From: Mytilisepta virgata
Lineage: Eukaryota; Mollusca; Bivalvia; Mytilida; Mytilidae
Assembly: GCA_028015205.1 (NCBI GenBank)
Contig: CM051511.1
Span: forward strand, 37,597,204 to 37,661,203
DNA length: 64,000 nt
Reading direction: 5' to 3'
Below, piece after piece: positions 24,044-36,600 of the stretch. The number at the start of each line of letters is the position of its first letter. Positions within the stretch are counted from its first letter, which is position 1. Below the pieces are notes generated by a model. It had not been told where the DNA came from and did not search any database. It was given only the letters and a program-made list of their open reading frames with translations. The translations under genes were made by a program, and so were the position numbers.

Positions 24044-24192
24044 TACAATACATAGTCATTGTTGGAAAATATAAAATTTATTTCGGCGAGCTTTAGAAAC
24101 ATGAGAAAAGGCGAGCTTTAGCGGGCCTTTTCCCTATGTTTCGGAGCAAGACCAAATAAATTTTATATTTTCCGACAATGACTTTGTATTGT
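24044..24192. mobile_element. Fold-back element with about 60-bp arms
   Basis: ACAATACATAGTCATTG, GAAAATATAAAATTTATTT, then GAAACATG and GAAAAGGC are mirrored by GCCTTTTC, CATGTTTC-like words, AAATAAATTTTATATTTTC and CAATGACTTTGTATTGT. The two arms nearly touch, leaving a small loop around GAGCTTTAGCGG. It is non-coding and could form a long hairpin if transcribed. Confidence 0.8.
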
Positions 24193-24199
24193 CTTTATC

Positions 24200-25870
24200 C
24201 TGCAATCCCCTTAAGATGCGTAAAATGCCTTAACATAACTCCAACTGCCATGAAAAAGAGGGGAAACGCCACTACGTCATCTGGTACATTCACTACGCTC
24301 CTCGCGCTCTTCGTGTAAACAAGTACCAGTAGACTTTATTAGGTCATTGACCTAATACGACTAAAGTTTATTGTACACTTTTTAGACCGGAAATGGCTTG
24401 ATTGTAGGATAAAATTGAAGATGTGTCCATAATATATATATCATGAATTGTATGAATTTTCACCGCAAAAAATTCACACTTAAAAAAATTAAGAATTTCA
24501 TACAAATACATTGCAGACAAAAATAGTTTTAGTTGCAAAAAAATCATTACCAAGATTGATTTTATAAAACATACCTAAAATGATATTTTTGTTTTTCGGG
24601 TCATCTTTTAATTAAGGCAAGTATCATAATTTTGGGTTTTGTGTTGCCCTCCATATGTAAAAAAAGGATCATTTATAGGTATAAATGGAAGAGTTGAAAA
24701 TATAAAAAATACACACATAAACAAAAGAAACTCATGCTTCATTGTTGATAAAATTCATTTCATGTCAAATTGTTGCATACACTGAAAACGCAAACAACAT
24801 TGAAAACCAATGAAACAAGCCTTACTGGATTACCACAGACCTAAATCACTATAATATAACATTTGATTTGATTATGGTCCAAATTTAAATTTGTCTTAAA
24901 CGTGAAATTCAATGTAACTTTAAGATGAACAACAGCAATAAAAGCGATGATGTTCTTAGTTCTACTTAAAGATGTGGAAATTTTTGTGTCAAGAATTAAC
25001 TCACCATATCTCAGGAGTTTAAGAATACTTAATAAATTCTTTGAAATTGACGTTACATGCCTCCAAATATCATGTAGAATTATTCAATTTTGATATGCGC
25101 TTCAAAGTCACACGAAAACAATGTTACAATAATTCTGAGTTTATTAATATTTTTTGTTACAAATATTCTGTTAACAATGACTCGTTACAGACATTTTCAT
25201 TACCAAGATCAAAAGAATTTTTTGAATTGGAACATGCTTAATAATGTTTATACATTGTTTCTTAATTTTTGTACTGATGTTCCAATTATAATGCCTCCCA
25301 ACTGTCTATTGCAACACATTGCAAAACAAAACTATGACGTTAGCTTCCGATATAAACAATGGAAAAAAGTTAGTTTTTATGTATATAATAAAATATTCAT
25401 ATAGTTATAGTAGACTATACGGAAAATATTACTAAATTTTTTAATGTCTGCCTATTTCGAACAATTAAGAAAACGTAGCTATACCAAACTGAAGAGTTAA
25501 TTACTAGTATTACGCAATTTATGTCTGTTTTAATGACAAATCGTTCTTGTCAGACATATTTGATAGTACTACATACAGTTGTAAGTGCATATTTTAAAAG
25601 CAAATACCATTTTCACAAAATATATACACAATTTTTCAATTTCTTTGTTTACTTCTTTATAAGTGGTGGCAAATTTTTAAACATAAGATGTGTAAACTAA
25701 ACCATTATATTTGTGAGCAATTATTCTTTCAAATTTAAAAATCAATGTAATCAAATTTGATAATAGGATTTTCAGTTTCAATATGATGAATGACAAATTA
25801 AGGGATTATGCAAATTTGAATGCGATAAATATCTGATACATACTAAATCTGATGTACAAGAGATATATTT
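24200..25870. other. AT-rich stretch without recognisable gene
   Basis: A slightly GC-richer segment at 24240-24370 may be attached to the fold-back element. Otherwise no gene or repeat was recognised. Confidence 0.45.
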
Positions 25871-26029
25871 AAAGAAACAACAAAATGGATAACAGGAAAG
25901 GTCAACAATGACATACCTATCAATCAACGCCATCAACAGATAGAACCCCGGACAAACAAGAGGGTCAGTGGGCTGAGCCTGTATCGCTCACCTGGCAGTC
26001 ACAAACTTTTGATTTGACAGACTAGATTG

Positions 26030-26870
26030 ATTTCTGGAAACTTTGTAAATGATCTTCTATAAATGCTTCATACCAAGTATAAGTTCATTGGCCAAATGGT
26101 TTCAGAGGAGAAGTTTTAAATTTTGACCGATCAGAACATATAAAGGTTTCTGGTGGCAATTTTGTTTCACGGACTAGAAAGATTTATGCAAAGTTTGTAA
26201 AGGACCTTCCATAGATGCTCCATACCAAAAATCAGTTCATTTGGCTTTACGGTTTCAAAGGAGAAGAACTTTTAAATTTCGACCAATCAGAACATGTAAA
26301 TGCTCATGACGGCCATTTTGTTTCACGGACCAGGAAGATTTATGCAAACTTCCTAAAGGACCTTCCATAGATGCTCCATACCAAAAATCAGTTCATTTGG
26401 CTTTAAGGTTTCAGAGGAGAAGAAGTTTAAAATTTTGACCAATCAGAACATGTAAATGCTCATGGCAGCCATTTTGTTTCACGGACCAGGCTGATTTATG
26501 CAATTTTGTAAAGGACCTTCCATAGATGTTCTATATCAAAAATCAGTTCATTTGGCTTAACGGTTTGTAAGGAGAAGAAGTTTTACATTTCAACCAGTCA
26601 GAACATGTAAATGCTCATGGCGGCTATTTTGTTTCACGGACCATGATGAGTTATGCAAACTTTGTAAAGGACCTTCCATAGATCATCCATACCAAAAATC
26701 AGTTCATTTGGCTTTACGGTTTCAGAGGAGAAGAACTTTTAAATTTCGAGCAATCAGAACATGTAAATGCTCATGACGGCCATTTTGTTTCACGGACTGG
26801 GAAGATTTATGCAAATTTCCTAAAGGACCTTCCATAGATGCTCCATACAAAAAATCTAAGGATGCCATGT
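26030..26870. repeat. 156-bp tandem repeat, about six units, inside element T1
   Basis: CCTTCC(A)TAGATG words fall at 26205, 26361, 26516, 26672 and 26828, spacing 156, 155, 156 and 156. A diverged unit precedes at about 26053. Each unit carries TTTGTTTCACGGAC, AAAAATCAGTTCATTTGGCT and AATCAGAACATGTAAATGCT. Units are 85-95% alike by eye. Confidence 0.9.
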
Positions 26871-27009
26871 TTACTTTAAAAACCAAATATTGTTGAAATC
26901 TGAGCAAGTGTAAAAAATGGCAGCCATTTTAAAAATGGCCGTCCAAAACAAACTTTCATCATCACCATTCAACTCGGGATACCATGTTTACCTTGAAAGT
27001 AGCTTTCAT

Positions 27010-27840
27010 CTTCATTTTCTTTCTATAAATCAGGAAAAAATAGCAAAAAACAGCATTTTGGCCCCTATGTTCTATTTTTAGTAAGGGCGGACATGTTTTT
27101 CGACCAATCAAAAATCCACACATTAACTTTTTGCAGGATACCCTAAGGAACAATCTTACCAAGTTTCATTTGATTTTGAATAGTAGTTTCAGAGAAGAAG
27201 ATTTTTGAATTAATAACATAAAAAAAGCCAAAAATGTCAAAAAAGGGCAATAACTCTAACATCAGTTGACAGATTGTCACGAAGATCAGCACACAGGTAG
27301 CTCTTCTCACGCTGAACACTTTCAACCTGCCAGAATTTGCCGTAACCTAATGATTTTTGAGATATTTGCGAAAAACTGTTGTTTGACCCCTATGTTCTAT
27401 TTTTAGTAACAGCGGCCATGTTTTTCGACGAATCAAAAATCCCCACATCAATTCTATGCAGGGTACCCCAAGGAACAATCTTACCAAGTTTCATTTGATT
27501 TTGAATAGTAGTTTCAGAGAAGAAGATTTTTGAAATAATAACATAAAAAAAGCCAAAAATGTCAAAAAAGGATAATATCTCTAACATCAGTTGACAGATT
27601 TTCACGAAAATCAGCACACGGGTAGCTCTCATCATGCTGAACACTTTCAACCTGCCAGAATTTGCCGTAACCTAATGATTTTTGAGATATTTGCGAAAAA
27701 CTGTTGTTTGACCCCTATGTTCTATTTTTAGTAACATGTTTTTCGACGAATCAAAAATCCCCACATCAGTTCTATGCAGGGTACCCCAAGGAACATTCAT
27801 ACCAAGTTTGGTTCTAATTAGTCAAGTAGTTTCAGAGGAG
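27010..27840. repeat. 325-bp tandem repeat, two and a half units, inside element T1
   Basis: CCCCTATGTTCTATTTTTAG recurs at 27062, 27387 and 27712, exactly 325 bases apart each time. Each unit contains TTTTTCGACSAATCAAAAAT, TACCAAGTTTCATTTGATTT and CTGCCAGAATTTGCCGTAAC. The third unit is cut off at about 27840, before the CGACGACGGACG tract. Confidence 0.9.
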
Positions 27841-28170
27841 AAGAGTTTTGTATAATTGTTAACGACGACGGACGACGACGACGGACGCCAAGTGATGGCA
27901 ATAGCTCATATGGCCTTTGGCCAGGTGAGCTAAAAAAACAACATAAAAGAACACAAAACACAAACATAAACATAAACACCACAGAGAGTACAAACACTGA
28001 ACAGATCTAGATGTGGGGTTAAACCGGTTCTATGGGTATCCAAACCTCCCCCTTATCTATCCTGACACTCTGGTGTATAAAACATACTATAAAAACCAAT
28101 ACAGTTTGATTAGCAACAAGGTGAATGCTTGCTAGAACTGGAAAAATTGCTGGGCGGTAAATAATTTAGA

Positions 28171-30240
28171 TAGTAGGGCTGTCGATTTCGTCGCATCAAT
28201 TCTGCTCAAGGCCGAAAATGTTGAAATCATAAAGAATACTCCTTAAGCCATAAGCTATAAAGATACAAATGCAAAAATATATGACTGAAAAAAAGCCACA
28301 AAAAAAAAAACCCAAAGCCATCTGGACCGTTACAGATCATGCATGACCGTAAACCATATTTGATTTGTAATCCAAAATAACTTTAACATAAGTTTAAAGC
28401 AGGGATACTTATGATAAATCTTTCTCCAATTGATACACACTTCGTTGTTTGTATGCGGCGTCCATACATATAAGTTATTTATATTATATTTCTAGAGTTT
28501 GCCGATAGTTACCGAGGTAATTGCCATTACTCTGTGTGGAACATCGTTAGATTTGGAAGAATCATGTGGTTATTTATGGGCTGGATACCTTAATTTCGTC
28601 TATCTCGAATTTTTTCCGCTGTCCGAAGGACTTCGAGATAACGAGAATCGACTGTATATTAGTCAACACAAGCAACTATTCACAGTAGCGCATAACTTTA
28701 AGAGACCACTCATATTTCAAATTTTGCCCTATCGATCTGATGTTTGTACAGTTTTTCTTTTGTTTTGTCAAAATCTTAAAATCAACATCCCAAAATTTTA
28801 TAAAATCGCAAAAAATACAAGTTTTACCCCAAAAGCTTTTCTCAAACAGTCTGCATTCTAAATTTAAAAATGATATGGTACAAAGTTTTTTTAATACAAT
28901 GACTAGGTATATATTTGCATTTAAGATGCTAATGTGTTTGATATCGAAGCCAGATTAATATTTAAGTCTTGCGGGGTCACTGTAAATATGCGGCCCCAAG
29001 CAAATTTAAATATTTATATCTAAAAAAATATTTTTAGTACATAAAACCCTTTGAAGTTTGTACTTTATTTTAATACTACAGAATAAAAAAAATTATATTG
29101 TTCGTTGAACATTTGTAATCTCATGTTGTTTTGTCATTTTTCGTATTAAAATATCGTTATTACCAACATGATGACATACAGATGATAAATATTGCAAAAG
29201 AAGGCAATGCATTTTAATTAAGAATATTTATATTAAAAAAATCGTTATGGGCAATATTTTCATTCAAGTGCACCAATCGTCTAAAATATCAATTTAATAT
29301 ATCCAACGGCAGCCATAAAAACTATTGTTTGTTCTGACTTCATAAATACTCCTTATTTGTCATTTTACTTTGAAATATACACTTTGCTTTATTATCATTT
29401 AAAATAAAATGCATGGTCACGATAAAGCGTTGTTGTTTACGAATAAAAAAAAAGAAAGAGGAAGAGAAAAAACTTGAATTTTAGTCTTAAGTAGAGTAGT
29501 AACTTCATAAAAAGTTCAAATTTATGAGAAAAAAATGAATATGATTAGAATTTCAGGAAAACAGCATCACAGCTCGGACAGGAGCACCCCAAAATAGACA
29601 TATTGTGGTTATCATACGGTATTCATTGAAAAATGAAACCCAACACCATCCGTCGAGCCGTAAATGTCCCAAACAAAATAACCAAGTAAACTACAATGAT
29701 TTCAGTCAGCTTTTAAGCCTTACAAACTACAGAATTTAAATAGAAGATACCACCAGTGGCCATTACAATCCTGACTTTAGACAGACAAATTAATACACTG
29801 ATTCTTCAAGAGAATATAACAAAAATAAAACGAATAAAGAAAAATCTATATAGCGAAATTTCTGTGACAAGCTGAATACTCAAAGTATACACCATTCATC
29901 GGATCCTCGTTCATACAAGTGATAAATTCGTTGACAGCTGAGGTCTATGTTTTTCGTTTTGTATGATTTTTGTATGACCAACACAGCAAAAAATCCGTAT
30001 TAGCCGAGATTTTTAGTTCATTATTTATTATAAACAGGACATTTTAAGTCGTATTAAAGCCAATGTGTTTATTTTAAAAATTTCTCATACACAAAGTGAC
30101 AGCCCCGTACTGATTTTCTTTTCTAATCATGTACAACCAATATACATGGTCGACAATCTAGTATAAATGTTTAAATCCTTGATGTTATGGTTGCTACCGG
30201 AAACAAAATATATGTACATGTATATTAGACATCTGCACAT
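28171..30240. other. AT-rich stretch without recognisable gene
   Basis: A 120-codon open frame at 28499-28861 begins with TTG rather than ATG and has no domain I recognise. Bases 29560-29800 have a repeat-like feel (short GGACAG-type words related to families B and C) but no firm partner was found. Confidence 0.45.
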
Positions 30241-30270
30241 ACGATGCATCGGAAACGGCATCAAATAGAA

Positions 30271-30408
30271 AAGAGAATGGAAACGGGGAATGTGTCAAAG
30301 AGACAACAACCCAACCAAAGATCAGAAAACAGCCCAAGACTACCAATGGGTCTTCAACGCAGCGAGAAAATCCCGCACCGCACCCGGAGGCGGGCTTCAA
30401 AGCATGTA
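30271..30408 (+). repeat. Interspersed repeat family B, copy B1
   Basis: It starts GAGAATGGAAACGGGGAATG, then TGTCAAAGAGACAACAACCC, ATGGGTCTTCAACGCAGCGA, ending near GGAGGCGGGCTTC. Other copies lie at 31950-32152 (minus), 36315-36600 (plus) and 54613-54750 (minus). I recognise it as an abundant mussel repeat. The open frames on both strands here are repeat-derived. Confidence 0.75.
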
Positions 30409-30420
30409 TTCTTTTTAGAC

Positions 30421-30705
30421 ACTTTAAGGTATCCGGACCATAAATGACCACGTGATTATTTAAAAGTTCCCGGATGTTCCATACAACGCAATTGAAATGA
30501 CTTCGGTAATTATCGGCAAACTTCGGAAATGCCAATATAACTAACTTATTTTTACAGACTCTGCATATAAGCAACAAAGTGTGTTTCAACTTGAGAAAAA
30601 TATATATACAAAATTCAAGCTTTAAACTGTTTGGATCAGCCATTCACGGTCAAAAAGAGATACAATTTTCGATCATTATCTATTATGGTCCGGATACCTT
30701 AAAGT
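30421..30705. mobile_element. MITE with inverted termini ACTTTAAGGTATCCGGACCATA
   Basis: The first and last 22 bases are perfect inverted repeats (ACTTTAAGGTATCCGGACC... and ...GGTCCGGATACCTTAAAGT). The body is about 285 bp, AT-rich and non-coding. It lies immediately after B1. A TTTTAAGGTATTCGGAT word at 59587 may be an isolated end of the same family. Confidence 0.85.
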
Positions 30706-31945
30706 CATAACAGCAAAAATCCATCTACAACTAATCTGCCATCATCGTTGTTCTTAGACCTTCATTCCAGGATGTGGTCCGAGACCACAATTAATTCATA
30801 GTACATATTCATATTAAAATAAAATTGAATTAAAAAAAATCGCACCTGCGCCATCTTAAAAATGCTAATGCGGAAAATTTACTTACTTCCTGTCATAATA
30901 TCAAAATTCAAACAAAATTCATCAGTGCTAACTCAAAATATCTCCTAGGGCAGCAGAAGACACCATAAATATTGACCCTTTTCCATCTGACCAAACCACC
31001 ACTTTTACTTATGACAGCTCATTCAAACTTTTTAAAACATCAACTTTGAACATTCTACTATAAATTTAGAACAAAAACCATTTAAAAGGGCTTTAAAAAG
31101 AGTCAGAAAATAAAAATGGAAGAAATACAGTAAATTTATATAAGGGATTATATACAACGAAAAGTTTGCGCTAATTGTGGTCTTGGGCCATATGATTGGT
31201 TGCGACACGTTAGAAAATAATCAACCGGACCCAAAGATTAACTTTAATAAGATCTGAGACAGTCAATATTTTTTCCGAGCGATATGATACCTCACAAGTA
31301 CACAATCGTTTTATAAAATACATTTGTTAACATTTGTTAAAGTAATGTTTCAGCAGCATCAGCTCTTTGTCAATAAGATTGCCAATTTAGAAGAAAAAGA
31401 TTTTTATACGTAGCATTTAACTAATCGTTTGTAATTATTCAAAACTGAAAAACATATTTTTAAATAGAAAAAAGAAATTTGAATAGATTTATTTGTCTGC
31501 AAAAAGCAATGATTCATCCAGGATATGTATTTTCCTTTTCATCGCTGCCATTTTAAATATTAATAAAACATTTTCCAGACGTAGGAACCAAGCAGTTGAT
31601 GGATCATCTGTCATTATTTTCTTGAACTCACTTCGTATGTGAATTATTCCAAATCTAAATTGAAACAACCGATAGAAGATTTAAACGCCATTGGTGAAAC
31701 AAAATTATCTGAATATTATCATCCGTCCCTTCTGAAAAATGGGTGCGGATGGGAGGATTTTATTCTTTATTCTTTTTATATTTTTCCATGATCATGATGA
31801 AATAATAATAATTTTACCGGATACTGAAAAAAATGTCCAAATATCGGAAAAATAAAAAATCATGGGACGGGCGGGGATAATCTATCATCTGCCATAAACA
31901 CGACCTCTACGCGTACAAAACTTACAATTTCTGTTTGTTAACATA
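30706..31945. other. AT-rich stretch without recognisable gene
   Basis: No supported gene or repeat was recognised. Confidence 0.45.
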
Positions 31946-31949
31946 CTAA

Positions 31950-32152
31950 TGCATTGCATACAATCGATTACGATAAAAAGTAGGTAAATCAATGGTTATG
32001 AGTGAAACAAATACAACGGAAACCAGCCCTAATCCTTTTTCTTTCATACATTTTCTCGCTGCGTTGAAGACCCATTGGTAGCCTTGAGCTGTTTTCTGCT
32101 CTTTCGTCGGGTTGTTGTCTCTTTGACACATTCCACATTTCCATTCTCTATT
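31950..32152 (-). repeat. Interspersed repeat family B, copy B2
   Basis: The reverse complement gives GAATGGAAATGTGGAATG, TGTCAAAGAGACAACAACCC, then ACCCATTGGTA-type words as in the other copies. It extends further than B1 through GGGCTGGTTTCCGTTGTATT to CATAACCATTG, a part also found, diverged, at 6450-6560. Confidence 0.75.
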
Positions 32153-32814
32153 CTATTTTTAAGAACAATGAGATACTTTGTCAAACAATTGATAAATCTT
32201 TGAAAAATTACTACAGTTCTTCTCTTTGTTTTTGTTCAATAGTGATCACTGTAATATCTATATTACAGCTTGTCTATACATTCAGTCTGGAATTTATGGT
32301 GAAGCGGTTCCAGAAAAAACCACGTAAAAAGTCTCAAATTGATAAGAATATCACGAATATTTCTCTATATTATCTCCATAATGTCTGGGCATCATTTTGT
32401 ATACATTGTTTTTGCAAATATTGAAATTTTTGCAATTATATCTTTTTTTAAAATTCAGAGAATTCCAGGTATGTAGATTTTTAGAAAATTTTTCCAATAT
32501 AACTGCATTAAAAATTCTTCATGGCAATTATTTTCGAAAATCTACGTCTTTATTTTCATACGATACACCTCTAAAATGATATTTTAATTTGATAAATGTG
32601 AAACTAGAACTTACATAAAATTAGCAGAAAATTTACAGTATCTTCATCAACTTCCGGAAGTTAATATTTTTTATGCCGTAATGACATTAAAGGGTAACCA
32701 GATATCCTGCATTTATCATACTTTATCGATGGAGCAGAATCTTCCTTTTCTAAATTATCGAAATTTATGATTTTTTGACTTTTTTATAGTAGAAATTGTA
32801 TATGCCAATATGGA

Positions 32815-32970
32815 ATAAAAGACGCAACTATTTGAAATTGATGGTGGTATAAAAAACGTGAATTTGGAGGAAAAAAAACAAAATCAAAGGAGGGCTCCAA
32901 AATTTGGTAAAAAAGGCAGGATGGAATATCATCTGGCATCAAATAGCAGTATATTTTGAAGAAAAAAAAA
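32815..32970 (+). repeat. Repeat related to 11645-11815 (family R-like)
   Basis: AAAAAAGGCAGGATGGAATA, TCTGGCATCAAATAGCAG and TATATTTTGAAGAAAAA match the 3' half of the copy at 11725-11805. The 5' part (TTTGGAGGAAAAAAAACAAA) is purine-rich and more diverged. Confidence 0.5.
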
Positions 32971-32974
32971 TCAG

Positions 32975-34480
32975 GCAAACACAGACATGCCCCTAAACAT
33001 CCTCCGGAAATACCTACATTTCAATAAATCTTCACATATTGTGAAACTGCCGCCATTCACTCCCCCCATTTGTTTCACTTCCACCAGCAGACTCAGTGGT
33101 TATATATTCTTTGATACTATTTTTGAAGATAGGTGGAGTTTACGAGACTTTATTTCATTGGTTAGGTTACTTTTACGCCAGAGGCACATCGGTTTTGAGT
33201 TTTATCATTTTTATTGCTAAATCTTGCTTAAATAAAATAAAATTATAATCCTACACTTCTTCAAATAAAATTTGGATTATTCAGAACAAAAAAAGTAAAA
33301 GTTAATTCTCATTGCTTAATGTGAGATTTTTGATAGTTTCAATAATAACTGTCTAACAAAGGTCAGGGGTTATTTAAAAATTAGTACGTTGCAACCGCAG
33401 ACAATAAGGTGCTGATGAAATTATGAAATGTTAAAGATTTAACAAATTATGGAATACTCGTGTAACTGTAAAGAGATAGGTATTTAAAGAAAAAGTTAAG
33501 TGATTGAGCATGGTATCTGTTGCGTTCTGTGATTAACTTACGTAATTTACAAGGGTTAAAATTGTACTGAATCTATATAAAAGCAAGTGCGCTGAATTGT
33601 TTCAGTCAAAACTGCTGAGAAATGATGTATCGATGATGGCTTTCTTTGTGTACTTAAGTACAAAAAGTGTACCGAGAGACTAAATACTGATCTTGAGTTC
33701 GACATAAAAGCTTCTTTAACAAGGACAATTTTCTCAAATATTGCTTAGGAAAGGACAAAGGGCAGGCCCGTATTTGGCCTAAAATATGGCCAAAAATAAA
33801 ACCCAAGCAAGCATAAAGATATATTTGTAAATCTAACCTTTAAGTATCTACTTTGCCAAAAAAAAAATAAAATTACCATATTTGTTACATTGTCAATAAA
33901 CCATCACCAAAATGACGCAATTTTATAAAAATCTTTTTTTATGATTTTGGCCAAAAAAAACAACTTTGCAACAGGAAATTGCCTGCGCATGCAAGAAACA
34001 ACTTTATATTCATCATGAATAGGTATTCGGATAGTAAACATCTGCTATATATAGAAATATTTTGTTGGTTCTCGAATGCGTACAATGCTAAAATCAGCTA
34101 TTTTCAAGATATTTGGTCAATGAAGCAGTATCATAACATCATAACATCATTTTGACGTCACAATGTCGACTGGAAATTAAGTTGAATTTAGTATTTTTCA
34201 AGCGTCTTATATATTTTACCAGTTTCATCCTAACTTTGAATCAATTCATTAAATGTCCATATTTGTAGGGCAAACCTTTAACTCCTTTGTTGATCACATA
34301 TAATGAATATTTCCAAAAATCTTGAAATCAACATCCTAAAATGTTTACATCACAATAAGCACACTTTTCACCAAAAAATGACAAAATTGTAATTTAAACC
34401 ATTTTTTTTTGTAGCCTTGTCATCATTTGATATTTTCCAAAATAACTTACCCTTTTCCGCCGAAATTCTCAGATTTCAAA
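32975..34480. other. AT-rich stretch without recognisable gene
   Basis: No gene, RNA or repeat was recognised with confidence. Confidence 0.45.
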
Positions 34481-34832
34481 TATAGCCCTTTTTCAGAAAC
34501 TCATTTCGGAATCAAGATTCTGACTCTACAATTATAATTTGAAGCAAGTTCCCAGAGCAACCAGTAGGAAGTAAATAAAACTTATTTATTACTTCCAGCT
34601 TTATAATCAAGTTTGATTACAACTATGTTGGAAGCAAAAAGATCGTAAGAAGTCCACAAATTTATATAAAACAAACATTACGTGCAAATTAACAAGTTTT
34701 AAAAACAGTTAATCCTTTACTCTCCACTGCAGCGAACCAGTACTACGTCCCAGCAAAGGAAATAAATTGCTTCAGATTATAATTTTAGAGTCAGAATCGT
34801 GATTCCGAAATGATTTTCTGAAAAGGGCTATA
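34481..34832. mobile_element. MITE with about 65-bp inverted termini (TATAGCCCTTTT...)
   Basis: The left end TATAGCCCTTTTTCAGAAAC, TCATTTCGGAATCA, GATTCTGACTCTA, AATTATAATTTGAAGCAA is mirrored by the right end (TTGCTTCAGATTATAATTTT, AGAGTCAGAATC, TGATTCCGAAATGA, AAAAGGGCTATA). Total length is 352 bp with no coding capacity. TA at both tips is compatible with a TA target site, but this is not proof of a mariner origin. A single end of the same family lies at 41018-41100. Confidence 0.85.
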
Positions 34833-36314
34833 GTGTGATTTTACTTTGAAAATTATCCACTATCAATGTCCATTGACAAATTAAACAGACTTTCTGTTAT
34901 TTTGTTATAATACAATTTCAAAACTGTGTACCGTTATTTTTGTTGACTAATGATTAGGCCAAGTAAAAAAATAAGTGCTGTTTTCCTGTTGCATCAAGAT
35001 TAAAAATATGGTAGGCAGGTAGGGATTTAAAATTTTCTTTTACATTTTTTTAAAAATTGAGCATATAGTTGAGGAGTGATTATTGAATCATGTACAAGAC
35101 ATCTTTAGGGTATGTGCCAAAATATAGGGTAGGTAGTGTAACTGGAACCACACATATTCTATTATTTGGCCTTGGGAATGTTAAATAGTGGGGACAAAAA
35201 ATCTGAATTAGTAATTATTTTTTTAAACTGATAATTTTTAATAATTTAGTTGACACAACCATTTTCTAAGATTACAAATTATTGTTTTATCAGAACAACT
35301 GTTCTTAAGTACATTTAACATTCATCTTGGCATAATGGTTATTATGTAATGGCACTTTCCCATTACGAGTTAGAATTAAGTCAAGATATTTCTGTGTTAA
35401 TGGTTGATATATTCAATTTTATCCCGAACATGTCATTTTTCTATTTAAAGAAGCCATTCACATCTGAAACGTATTATGCATAATGTTTGGAATTCAACTT
35501 TATCCTTCCTTTAAGGCTTTCCATTTGTAAAATAATTTCAGAATCGGGGACCATATTTTCCGAAATTGCTACTCGTCTTTATCTTTTGAGACAATTATGT
35601 AATCGACGTTATAAACGATTAAGATATGACGAAGTGCATTTTAACTGCGACAAATATGTCTGAAAACACGAAAATATTTGTGAAATAATTGATTTCTCAA
35701 GAATAAACATATTATTCAATTACTAGAAGAGCATAAAATATGGAAGTTCTTCAGATTGCCTAATTGCTTATTGTAATAAAACAGTCACAATGCTATGAAG
35801 AAACGCGACAAATAGAATCAACCTATATTCTACCAGTTTACGATAAAGAGTGTGAGGTCTGGATTAAGTATCAACACTTTACAAAGCAGCTTTTTTCCAA
35901 GATAATGAAACCCCTTGTAATGTATGAAAGAAAAAAAATCATAACATTTTTGTCTACAATATATACATGTAATTATGGCCTTCGACTTACCAGGCCGCAC
36001 TGTGTTTTATTTTACCATAACAAACTGTTGACGGAACGAAAGAGTTATTACCCGAGTAGTAACCAGTTGTGGCCAGGGATGCAGTTGCGAGTTTGAAAAA
36101 GCAATGAAGTTATTACATGTCACGTGGTACAGCAAGGTCTATATTTATGCAAGATCAGAATATCTGCACTTGTCATGAATTCGCTTGATGCAAGTGTACT
36201 AAGAGTATAATCAGCTCAGTCTCTAGCGCGTCAGTCCCACCATTGAATTGATATTTAAAAATTTACTGCATTATTGTAATTGTTTTAAAATTGTTATAAT
36301 GGTATCTCCTACAT
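34833..36314. other. AT-rich stretch without recognisable gene
   Basis: A 110-codon frame at 35764-36096 starts with TTG and has no recognisable domain. Confidence 0.45.
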
Positions 36315-36600
36315 AGAGAGTGGAAACGGGGAATGTGTCAAAGAGACAACAACCCGACCAAAGAGCAGAAAACAGCTCAAGGCTATCAATGGGTCTTCAA
36401 CACAGCGAGAAAATACTGGAACCGGAGGCGGGCTTCAGCTGGCCCCTTAATAATAATGCATACTAGTTCAGCGAAATGGACGGCACACAAAACTCTGAAA
36501 CATAAAAATGAACCAAAATTAAAAAACACACAAGACTAACAAAGGCTAGAGGTTCCTGACTTGGGACAGGTGCAAAAATGCAAACATGTATCTCTGTCCT
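36315..36600 (+). repeat. Interspersed repeat family B, copy B3 (longest)
   Basis: It begins TGGAAACGGGGAATGTGTCA and contains AAAGAGACAACAACCCGACC, GGGTCTTCAACACAGCGAGA and GGCGGGCTTCAGCTGGCCCC. It then continues into TTCCTGACTTGGGACAGGTG, which is shared with repeat C at 9907-9930. This copy links families B and C into one superfamily. Confidence 0.75.

Larger units (their letters stand above)
25958..27936 (-). mobile_element. AGCTCAC-type element (copy T1), nested in repeat A3
   Basis: On the minus strand it opens TTTTAGCTCACCTGGCCAAA, GGCCATATGAGCTATTGCCA, then a CGTCCGTCGTCGTC-rich tract, and ends near CCCTCTTGTTT. The copy at 42946-44094 has the same start and end words in the plus orientation. 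The interior consists of two tandem arrays (156 bp and 325 bp units) of phrases such as GAACATGTAAATGCTCAT and AATCTTACCAAGTTTCATTT. It contains no long open frame. I know this start and end from many molluscan genomic sequences, but not its transposition class. Confidence 0.75.
25875..28170 (+). repeat. Interspersed repeat family A, copy A3, split by a 2-kb insertion
   Basis: The left part (25875-25957: ACAAAATGGATAACAGGAAA, GGTCAACAATGACATACC, CAATCAACGCC, CCCCGGACAAAC) and right part (27937-28170: CATAAAAGAACACAAAACAC, ACACCACAGAGAGT, AAACCGGTTCTATGGG, ACTCTGGTGTATAA) together match uninterrupted copy A4 at 53895-54265. The break falls where A4 reads CCGGACAAAACATAACATAA. A short AAAC word occurs on both sides of the insertion. 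Confidence 0.8.

Noticed and set aside
28499..28861. 120-codon plus-strand open frame
   Set aside because: It starts at TTG, has no recognisable domain, shows AT-driven codon use and lacks splice or promoter support.
30194..30643. 149-codon minus-strand open frame
   Set aside because: It runs through repeat B1 and the adjacent MITE, so the frame is assembled from two unrelated repeats.
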